Assembly: GCA_030431975.1 (NCBI GenBank)
Contig: JAUIHP010000003.1
Location: 293,925 to 357,924 of the forward strand
Direction of reading: 5' to 3'
Length of the DNA stretch: 64,000 nucleotides
Source of the DNA: a bacterium
Lineage (GTDB): Bacteria > Eisenbacteria > RBG-16-71-46 > CAIMUX01
Every line of letters starts with the position of its first letter. Position 1 is the stretch's first letter. The notes beneath the pieces were generated by a model. It saw only the letters and a program-made list of their open reading frames with translations. It was not told the DNA's origin and did not search any database. The translations under genes were made by a program, and so were the position numbers. Below are positions 38,481 through 45,574 of this stretch, piece after piece.

Positions 38481-39911
38481 GTGAGCACGATCGACCACTA
38501 CGACAAGATCCCGAACAACGTAAACCTCCAGCGTGACCGCAAACTGCAGCGGGCCCTGGAGAAATGGCAGCCGAACTTTCTGAAGTGGTGGATGACCATG
38601 GGGCCGGAAGGCTTCCAGCTGGACGACATCTATCTTCGGACGGCGATTTCGGCCGACTCTGACGGCTGGGCTCATTTCGACTACGTCCGGATGCCGGACT
38701 ATCGTTGGGGGATCTTCCTGGCCGACCCGGTCGAAGGACGGACCATCGGGTTCGGGGACGTTTCCGATGTTCCGGCCTGGCAGCAGGTTCCCGGTGAGCA
38801 CCGCAACGCGCTGAAAAGGCTGATCGTCACCCAGGGAGACACCGAGCCCGCCTCGGTCGAGCAGCAGCGCCTGTTGGGACAGACCTGTCCGTCCCTCTAT
38901 GACCTCCGGAATTTGTTCCAGGTCAATGTCGAGGAAGGCCGCCATCTTTGGGCTATGGTCTATCTGCTGCACAACTACTTCGGTCGCGACGGTCGCGAAG
39001 AGGCGGAAGCGTTGCTCTACCGCAACAGTGGCGATGTCGACCATCCCCGTATTCTTTCCGCCTTCAACGAGCCGATTTCCGACTGGCTCCACTTCTACAT
39101 GTTCACCTTCTTCACGGACCGCGACGGCAAATTCCAGCTGCTCTCGCTGGCCGAGAGTGGCTTCGATCCGCTGGCGCGGACGTGCCGCTTCATGCTGACC
39201 GAGGAAGCGCACCACATGTTCGTCGGCGAGACGGGAGTCCTTCGGGTCGTCCAGCGTGCATGTGAGTTGATGAAGGAGCACAAGAACGAGGACGTACGTG
39301 CGCTCGGAGGCATCGACCTTCCGCTCGTTCAACGCTATCTCAACTTCTGGTACTCGACTTCACTCGATCTCTTCGGCGGCGAGGTCTCGAGCAACGCCGC
39401 GCAGTACTTCGGGGCGGGTCTCAAGGGCCGCGCCTACGAACAGAAGAAGTACGAGGATCACGTCATTCTCGAAGACACCTACGTCGTCCCGACACCGGGA
39501 ACGGACATGGTTTCCGAAGACACCGTGCCGATGCGCAATGCTCTCAACACCGTTCTGCGGGACAGCTACACGGAAGATTGCCAACGCGGGGTCGACAAGT
39601 GGAATCGCGCCATCGAGAAGGAAGGAATCAACTTCACGCTCTCGCTGCCGCACGTCGGTTTCAATCGCCGAATCGGCGTCTTCTCGGATCAGCCGATCAC
39701 ACCGGATGGGCAGTACATCTCGCAGGAAGACTGGGATTCGCGTCGTGCCGACTGGTTGCCGAGTGATGAGGACCAGCAGTACGTGGCCTCACTCATGACC
39801 ACGGTCATGGAGCGCGGCAAGATCGCGAACTGGATCGCGCCTCCGAGCAAGGGGATCAAGGGGAAGCCGTTCGACTTCGAGTACGTGCGGAAGTACGCGG
39901 AAGAGAAATAG
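38481..39911 (+). CDS. boxB: Benzoyl-CoA 2,3-epoxidase subunit BoxB
   Basis: 476 residues, diiron oxygenase forming 2,3-epoxybenzoyl-CoA. Two ExxH motifs supply iron ligands: NVEEGRHLWAMVYLL near residue 150 and LTEEAHHMFVGETGVL near 240. The N-terminus (IPNNVNLQRDRKLQRALEKW) fits BoxB, as does the length. The start is GTG 38481 (MSTIDHYDK), with GGAGA 8 nt upstream; the open frame extends to 38343 but that part is unlike the family. The reductase BoxA, benzoate-CoA ligase and the aldehyde dehydrogenase BoxD are not present in this window. Confidence 0.94.
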   Translation: MSTIDHYDKIPNNVNLQRDRKLQRALEKWQPNFLKWWMTMGPEGFQLDDIYLRTAISADSDGWAHFDYVRMPDYRWGIFLADPVEGRTIGFGDVSDVPAWQQVPGEHRNALKRLIVTQGDTEPASVEQQRLLGQTCPSLYDLRNLFQVNVEEGRHLWAMVYLLHNYFGRDGREEAEALLYRNSGDVDHPRILSAFNEPISDWLHFYMFTFFTDRDGKFQLLSLAESGFDPLARTCRFMLTEEAHHMFVGETGVLRVVQRACELMKEHKNEDVRALGGIDLPLVQRYLNFWYSTSLDLFGGEVSSNAAQYFGAGLKGRAYEQKKYEDHVILEDTYVVPTPGTDMVSEDTVPMRNALNTVLRDSYTEDCQRGVDKWNRAIEKEGINFTLSLPHVGFNRRIGVFSDQPITPDGQYISQEDWDSRRADWLPSDEDQQYVASLMTTVMERGKIANWIAPPSKGIKGKPFDFEYVRKYAEEK

Positions 39912-39991
39912 TCGCGCAAACGCGAGGATGTGGCGAAGAAGGCGCTGCGGGTGACCTACGACCTGAGCGCCCAGGATACCTTGAGGGATCC

Positions 39992-40459
39992 TTACTCGGT
40001 CGGCTTTCCGGGTAACGGTCCCTCGATCTCTTCCAGCTTGTTTCGCAACCACTCCGGGATCGGCATGGCCCGTTCCGTCTTCCAGTCAAACGCAACTTTG
40101 ATCGTGTGCGCCCTGGCCACTTCACGGCCGGAGATGGTTTCCGTCAGCTCGTAGTCCATCTGAAACGAACTTCGGCTCATCCACGATGTCCGCAGGCCGA
40201 TGCGTAGCTTCTCGCCGACTTTGAGGGGGCTAAGGAGATCGAGGTTGATGTGCGCGATGACGAAGGGAACGGTTCCGTAGTCGGGCTGGATCCGCTTCCA
40301 GTACTCCTGTCGCGCCACTTCGAGATAGGTCACATAGACGGCGTTGTTGACGTGCCCCATGGCGTCGGTGTCGCGAAAACGCGGCTCGATCTCGACGTGG
40401 ACACGAAACTCTCTGTCGCCCGGCGCTTTCGCACCCTCTGTCGCCTCGTTCCCGGTCAT
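39992..40459 (-). CDS. Hotdog-fold acyl-CoA thioesterase
   Basis: 155 residues, 4-hydroxybenzoyl-CoA-thioesterase/YbgC family. RFRDTDAMGHVNNAVYVTYL carries the catalytic Asp region (family pattern D-x-x-GH-x-NN). NLDLLSPLKVGEKLRIGLRT and RSSFQMDYEL complete the fold. It hydrolyses an acyl- or aroyl-CoA. The place next to boxB suggests release of stalled benzoyl-CoA-type intermediates, but it is transcribed with rnhB on the other strand. AGGTGGTGAG precedes the ATG. Confidence 0.86.
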   Translation of the reverse strand: MTGNEATEGAKAPGDREFRVHVEIEPRFRDTDAMGHVNNAVYVTYLEVARQEYWKRIQPDYGTVPFVIAHINLDLLSPLKVGEKLRIGLRTSWMSRSSFQMDYELTETISGREVARAHTIKVAFDWKTERAMPIPEWLRNKLEEIEGPLPGKPTE

Positions 40460-40507
40460 CTCACCACCTGTCGCTGCATCGTTCGTTGTCGCTTCGCCTT
40501 CACGGGA

Positions 40508-41308
40508 TCAATTCCCGAACAAGGAGAGCTGGCGTCCGCCCCAGTGAAAGCCGGCACGATGAATGGGGGACGGACCGAGCTTTTCCAGCGCGGCCAGATG
40601 GCTGGGGCAGCCGTAGCCTTTGTGTTCGGCGAATCCGTAGCCCGGATACTTCTTGTCGAGCTCGACCATGAGCCGGTCCCGATGGACCTTGGCGAGAATG
40701 GAAGCGCAGGCGACGCAGTGAATGGAGGCGTCGGCCTTGACGCGCGCTTCCTGCGGCCAGGGGAGTCCGACCAATTCGTGGGCGTCGACAACGACCAGCT
40801 CCGGTTCCGGATCGAGTGCCCGTAGCGCGCGGTCCATGGCGAGGAAGCCTGCGTTGCGGATGTTGATCCGGGAGATGTCGTCCAGGTCCGCTTCACCGAC
40901 CGCGAAGCAAACCGCGCGCTCTTTGATTTCGATGGCCAACTCCTCGCGCTGTTCGGGACGAAGCTGTTTGGAGTCGTTGGCGCCTTCGATGCGAGTTTCC
41001 GGTGGAAGGATGACGGCCGCGGCTACGACAGGACCGGCGAGAGGGCCGACTCCGACCTCATCGGTACCGGCGATCCGTTCGATTCCGGTGGCCCAGCGTT
41101 CTCTCTCGAAGGCGAGCAGGTCGTCCATGCGACGCGATTCGGCTCTCGAGCGCTCCGCCTTTCGGGCCAGGCTATCGCCGAGTTGGCGTACACCTTTCCG
41201 CTCGTCCGACCGAAGCTTCCCGATCATCTGCGGGGACGCCGTCTCACCCTGCTCGGCGAAGCGCCGTCTCAATTCCGAAAGAGAGGAGTCGCGAACCGGT
41301 TTCGTCAC
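40508..41308 (-). CDS. rnhB: Ribonuclease HII with GVG in place of GRG
   Basis: 266 residues. It cuts RNA primers or single ribonucleotides in DNA. Acidic active site: GTDEVGVGPLAGPVVAAAV near residue 80 (Asp, Glu), VVVDAHELV and VKADASIHCVACASILAKVH. HKGYGCPSHLAALEKLGPSP closes the domain. About 75 residues precede the catalytic core, more than in many RNase HII proteins. The motif normally reads GRG; here Arg is Val (codon GTC). The start is GTG 41308 with GGAGG 10 nt upstream. It lies between the SH3 gene and the thioesterase on the same strand with short gaps. Confidence 0.92.
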   Translation of the reverse strand: MTKPVRDSSLSELRRRFAEQGETASPQMIGKLRSDERKGVRQLGDSLARKAERSRAESRRMDDLLAFERERWATGIERIAGTDEVGVGPLAGPVVAAAVILPPETRIEGANDSKQLRPEQREELAIEIKERAVCFAVGEADLDDISRINIRNAGFLAMDRALRALDPEPELVVVDAHELVGLPWPQEARVKADASIHCVACASILAKVHRDRLMVELDKKYPGYGFAEHKGYGCPSHLAALEKLGPSPIHRAGFHWGGRQLSLFGN

Positions 41309-41328
41309 GTCGCAAGTTCCTCCTGCGA

Positions 41329-42078
41329 CTAGAACCGAATCTGAAACACGTTGGCGCGGAACTCTCCGGTTCCGGGATCGAAGGCGAGCCGCGAAGGTTC
41401 ACCGGCCGGACTCAACGACGCGCTGTCATTGCCGCCGCCACCGATCAAATGCTGGACGAGGAAGAGCCCGAAGAGTCCACCCGCCACGATGCCGTAGAGC
41501 TTGGCTTTGTCGTCGTGGTCGGCGGTCTCTTCCCACTTCACCTCAGCTGCCTCGTCGTCGCCGGCCAATGCGAGTGCCTCGTACTCATCAAAGGTGTCGT
41601 TACCCTGCAGGCGTTCATAGACGGCGTAGCTCCCGAGTCCGGCCGCAGCCAGGAAGGTTGTCCACTTGAGGATCCCGCCAAAGCCGGTGCCGCCGCTCGA
41701 TCCGGAGTTGTAGGTTTCGCGTCGTTCCTGCTGCTGCGGGGGCGGAGGTGGCGTGTCGCGCCGGTCCTCGACCGGCGGCGGAGGCGGGGTCGCGGGCACA
41801 GCCGCTCCTTTCGAGACGTATCGATTCGAAACCCACCCGATCGTGCCGTCGTTGAGTTCGATCTGAACCCAACCGGAGTCTTCCCGGAGCCCCAGGACCT
41901 GGTCGCCTTGTTTGACCGAGGCAAGAATGTCGAAGTCCGTTCCCGGACCCGAACGGACGTTCAGAGATCGGGCCGTGATGGTGACTTCGAACCGGTCTCC
42001 CTGGGCCAGCGCCACGGTCGGCAATACCGTCTGCAGAACCATGGAAAGGGCGATGAAGACTGCGAAAACGCGACGCAT
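41329..42078 (-). CDS. Exported SH3-domain protein with two membrane helices
   Basis: 249 residues. Signal peptide (RRVFAVFIALSMVLQTVLPT, cleavage near ALA). A bacterial SH3 domain follows at residues 30-90 (TARSLNVRSGPGTDFDILAS, SGWVQIELNDGTIGWVSNRY), which typically binds peptidoglycan. Then comes a Pro-rich linker (PPPPPVEDRRDTPPPPPQQQ) and two short hydrophobic helices (TTFLAAAGLGSYAVYERL; LYGIVAGGLFGLFLVQHLIG). Start at 42078 with GAAGGAG 5 nt upstream. It is the first gene of a three-gene minus-strand unit with rnhB and the thioesterase. Function unknown, probably envelope-associated. Confidence 0.82.
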   Translation of the reverse strand: MRRVFAVFIALSMVLQTVLPTVALAQGDRFEVTITARSLNVRSGPGTDFDILASVKQGDQVLGLREDSGWVQIELNDGTIGWVSNRYVSKGAAVPATPPPPPVEDRRDTPPPPPQQQERRETYNSGSSGGTGFGGILKWTTFLAAAGLGSYAVYERLQGNDTFDEYEALALAGDDEAAEVKWEETADHDDKAKLYGIVAGGLFGLFLVQHLIGGGGNDSASLSPAGEPSRLAFDPGTGEFRANVFQIRF

Positions 42079-42201
42079 GCGAACTCCTTCGGGGCTGTCC
42101 CCACGTCTTGAACTGACGGATCGGACGGTCCCAGGGATGCTAACCCATCCTTTTCGGGAGGAATAGGCCGCGGGTGGACAGACATGGACCTCGGGCGCCG
42201 G

Positions 42202-42231
42202 TTCTTCGATCGGGACGGGTTGCTGTACAAT
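42202..42231 (+). promoter_or_regulatory. Candidate promoter for the BNR-repeat gene
   Basis: TTCTTC (42202-42207), an 18-nt spacer and TACAAT (42226-42231) lie 32 bp before the ATG, in the 184-bp divergent region. The -10 box is good and the -35 box is weak. Confidence 0.4.
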
Positions 42232-42262
42232 TGTCCGGAACCTCTCTCGGAAGGATCGACGC

Positions 42263-44860
42263 ATGAAGTCCCTCTCTCGCTCACTCTTTGTCCTTTCCGG
42301 ACTCACCGCCCTTGCCGCTCTGGTCTTTGTGACCGGCCGTCCCGGGCCTTCCTCCGGTCCGGAGATCGGCAAAGCTGCCGGTAAGATTCCCAACGACTGG
42401 TTCCACGTGCAGCGGGCCTATCCGGAGACGGACTACCCCCACCAGGCCGTGACCCGAGCCGTCGAGTCGGCCCGGGCCGACTTTGCGGCGTTGGGCCGGG
42501 CCGTTGGCGGACAGGATGCGATCGGCCCCGAAGACCACAGCTTCGGATCCCGCGGAACGACGCCTGGCCAGTGGGACCTCGCCGGGCCGGTCAACATCGG
42601 CGGGCGCATCACGGCCCTGACGGCTCACGAGGACGAACCGGACCGGATCTACGCCGGAATCGCAGCCGGCGGGGTGTTTCGCTCCACCGATGGCGGAGCG
42701 AGTTGGGCTCCAATCTTCGACGAGACCGGAGTCCTTTCGATCGGCGACATCGAGATCGATCCGGTGAACCCTGACATCATTTACGTCGGCACCGGAGAGG
42801 CCAACGCGAGCGGAGACAGCTTCGCGGGAAACGGGATGTATCGCTCGACGGACGCCGGGGATACTTGGACTTCGATCGGTCTGGAAGACTCACGCCACAT
42901 CGGGCGGATCGTCATCGACCCTTCCGATACGGATCGCATCTTCGTCGCGGTCATGGGCGGGCTCTGGTCGACGGGGACGAATCGCGGGGTCTACCGGACG
43001 ACGAATGCCGGCGCGAACTGGGAGCAGATTCTCTACATCAGCGACACGACGTCAATCGTGGATCTGGCCATCGACCCGGTCGACCCGAGCCGGGTCTACG
43101 CCGCGTCGTGGGAGCGGCTGCGCGGGCCGGACTTCCGAATGGTCGCCGGGGAGACGAGCGGAGTTCATCGCTCGACCGACGGCGGCGACTCCTGGAGTGA
43201 GCTGACGAATGGTCTTCCGTCCGGTTCCGACGTCGGCCGGATCGGTTTGGCGTTGGCGCCGAGCGACCCGCAAACGATCTATGCCATTTACGCGGATGAC
43301 CCGGGCTACTTCGCCGGTCTCTTCAAGACCACGAACGGAGGGGACAGCTGGTCCCGAGTCAACGACAGCGCGATCGACGATGTCTTCGCCTCCTTCGGTT
43401 GGTACTTCGGGACGGTGCGTGTGAGCCCAACCAATCCGGATGAGGTCTACGCGATGGGGCTCATCCTCTACCGGTCCGGCAACGGCGGAAACACCTGGAG
43501 CGAGCGATTCCAGGGGGCGCACGTCGATCATCACGACCTTTGGATTGATCCCAACGACGACAATCGCATGTTCCTGGCTTCCGACGGTGGGGTCTACATC
43601 TCGGACAACGCCGGTTCCAACTGGTCGCATGTACAAACGCTTCCGATCACGCAGTTCTACGCGGGCACGGTTGATCCTCAACTTCCGGAACGGGTCTACG
43701 GCGGAGCCCAGGACAACGGAACCTCGCGGACGGTCACCGGAGACATCGACGACTGGGAGCCCGTCTACGGAGGCGACGGATTCTATTGTCTGGTCTATCC
43801 CACGAATTCCAACCGCATCTGGGCGTCCTGGCAGAATGGGAACCTGGTCTACACTTCGAACGGCGGCAACTCCTGGTCTTCGGCGACCAACGGAATTCCC
43901 TCTTCCGACCGTAAGAACTGGAACACTCCCGTCGTCATGGATCCGTCCGACCCCGACCGGCGCTATTACGGCAGTCACCGCATGTGGAGATCCACTTCGA
44001 GTACCGCATGGACGAACATCTCCGGCGACCTGACCGACGGTGGAAGCGGTGGCTATCATACGATCACGACGATTGCGGTGGCGGCCACCGACGGCGACCG
44101 GATCTATGTCGGCACCGCCGACGGCCGCGTGCACACGACGTCCAACGGTGGCTCCAACTGGACGGCCATCGAAGCCGGTCTGCCCGATCGTTGGGTGACG
44201 CGCGTTGCAGTGGATCCGTTCGATGACGAGGTCGCCTACGTCGCGCACTCCGGCTACCGCTGGGACGAAGCGACACCTCACCTTCACCGCACAACGGATG
44301 CGGGAGCGACCTGGACAGCCATCGACGGCGACCTGCCCGACGCGCCGGTCAATGCCTTCCTTGTTGATCCGGAAGCCTCGAACCGTCTCTTTGCCGGAAC
44401 GGACGTGGGTGTGTACATCTCGCAGGACACGGGCGCGACCTGGGAGCCCTTCGGCTCCGGGCTGCCGATTTGTGTCATCCACGATCTGCACTTCCACGCT
44501 CCGACCCGGTCGCTGGTTGCATTTACTCACGCGCGCTCGGCCTACCGCACGACGGTGTCGGCGACGACCGATGTTGCGGGGAGCGAGTCGAACAGTGAAA
44601 CGTGGATCGCGTTGCGGAGTCGGAATCCGTTTCAAGACGACGTGCGCGTGCAGCTGCAGATGCCTTCCGGGTTCGAGACCGGTCGTCTGTCCATCTTCGA
44701 CGCACAGGGGCGCGAGATGGGATCCCAGGTTGTTTCGCGGGAAGCTACGGGACGAGAGGTCGTTCCAACCGGAGTGGCTGCGCTCGCACGAGGGGTCTAC
44801 TTCGTGCGTTGGGGAAGCGCCACGGAAGCCTGGGGGACCGTGCGGATCGTCAAAGACTGA
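42263..44860 (+). CDS. Secreted BNR/VPS10-like beta-propeller protein
   Basis: 865 residues. A signal peptide (SRSLFVLSGLTALAALVFVT) precedes repeated Asp-box/BNR units: GVFRSTDGGASWAPI, GMYRSTDAGDTWTSI, GVYRTTNAGANWEQI, GVHRSTDGGDSWSEL, GLFKTTNGGDSWSRV and more, alternating with DP-x-[ND]P-[DE]-x-[IV]YA strands. This matches sortilin/VPS10-like and xyloglucanase-type propellers, probably two propellers. The C-terminal ~85 residues (LSIFDAQGREMGSQVV, ARGVYFVRWGS) form an Ig-like sorting tail. No glycosidase residues could be assigned. A candidate promoter lies upstream, and the stop overlaps the next ATG (TGATG). Confidence 0.87.
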   Translation: MKSLSRSLFVLSGLTALAALVFVTGRPGPSSGPEIGKAAGKIPNDWFHVQRAYPETDYPHQAVTRAVESARADFAALGRAVGGQDAIGPEDHSFGSRGTTPGQWDLAGPVNIGGRITALTAHEDEPDRIYAGIAAGGVFRSTDGGASWAPIFDETGVLSIGDIEIDPVNPDIIYVGTGEANASGDSFAGNGMYRSTDAGDTWTSIGLEDSRHIGRIVIDPSDTDRIFVAVMGGLWSTGTNRGVYRTTNAGANWEQILYISDTTSIVDLAIDPVDPSRVYAASWERLRGPDFRMVAGETSGVHRSTDGGDSWSELTNGLPSGSDVGRIGLALAPSDPQTIYAIYADDPGYFAGLFKTTNGGDSWSRVNDSAIDDVFASFGWYFGTVRVSPTNPDEVYAMGLILYRSGNGGNTWSERFQGAHVDHHDLWIDPNDDNRMFLASDGGVYISDNAGSNWSHVQTLPITQFYAGTVDPQLPERVYGGAQDNGTSRTVTGDIDDWEPVYGGDGFYCLVYPTNSNRIWASWQNGNLVYTSNGGNSWSSATNGIPSSDRKNWNTPVVMDPSDPDRRYYGSHRMWRSTSSTAWTNISGDLTDGGSGGYHTITTIAVAATDGDRIYVGTADGRVHTTSNGGSNWTAIEAGLPDRWVTRVAVDPFDDEVAYVAHSGYRWDEATPHLHRTTDAGATWTAIDGDLPDAPVNAFLVDPEASNRLFAGTDVGVYISQDTGATWEPFGSGLPICVIHDLHFHAPTRSLVAFTHARSAYRTTVSATTDVAGSESNSETWIALRSRNPFQDDVRVQLQMPSGFETGRLSIFDAQGREMGSQVVSREATGREVVPTGVAALARGVYFVRWGSATEAWGTVRIVKD

Positions 44861-45543
44861 TGAACGTTTCGAACAAGTCTGACCAAGGTTCGATGCGATC
44901 GACCGCCTACGCCTGTGCGCTCCTTGCCTTCTTTCCTCTGAACGAGGGGACCGTCTGGGATTACATGGGCCGCGACACCGGGCGGGCCGAGAGGCAGGTC
45001 GTGGTCGGAAGGACCGTTGTCCTTGGGGACTCCGTCTCCGTGGTGGAGTTCCAGAACAGCGACTCCAACGAGGGACTGCAACAGATGTGGTTCGTCGACA
45101 GCACGGCGGTCCGGTTCACCGGCTTTCAGCGTCCGAAGGAAGGCGACGGCGTACTCTACCGTCCGCCTCTTCGGATGGTGGAGCTTCCGGTCGAGAACGG
45201 TGCGACCTGGATCGACACCGTCGACGTACTCCTACTTCCCGACACCACGTTCGTTGCGTCTGTCACCATCGAGTTTGAAGTGATGGCTGCGGAGTCCACG
45301 CTTGTGCCGAAGGGCACGTTCTTCAGTTATGAGATCGAGCAACGAACTGCGGAGCCGGCTCCGGAAATGCTGCAGCGGTATGCGTTGACCGGGCGACGCG
45401 GCGAGCTGGGAACGGTGTGGTGGAGCGACGGCCGCGGTCGCATCCGGTACGTGGGGGACGATGCCTACGAACTGACATCGTTCACGCCGACGCCGGTGAT
45501 TCGGACGTCCTGGGGAGAACTCCGTCGCATCTTGGGACGCTGA
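44860..45543 (+). CDS. Exported protein of unknown function
   Basis: 227 residues. A weak signal sequence (MRSTAYACALLAFF, from residue 12) is followed by FPLNEGTVWDYMGRDTG, then beta-rich sequence (VVLGDSVSVVEFQNSDSNEG, MVELPVENGATWIDTVDVLL, RRGELGTVWWSDGRGRIRYV). The PLNEGTVWDY start is like that of the lipoprotein at 30627-31574. ATG 44860 shares one base with the stop of the propeller gene (TGATG), so translation is coupled and the two products may act together outside the cell. Confidence 0.65.
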   Translation: MNVSNKSDQGSMRSTAYACALLAFFPLNEGTVWDYMGRDTGRAERQVVVGRTVVLGDSVSVVEFQNSDSNEGLQQMWFVDSTAVRFTGFQRPKEGDGVLYRPPLRMVELPVENGATWIDTVDVLLLPDTTFVASVTIEFEVMAAESTLVPKGTFFSYEIEQRTAEPAPEMLQRYALTGRRGELGTVWWSDGRGRIRYVGDDAYELTSFTPTPVIRTSWGELRRILGR

Positions 45544-45574
45544 CGATCCAGGTGGGTGGTCGGTACACGTTTTC

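Noticed and set aside
43052..44635. 527-residue open frame on the minus strand
   Set aside because: Antisense to the beta-propeller gene. Its sequence is the mirror of regular Asp-box codons and has no start signal.
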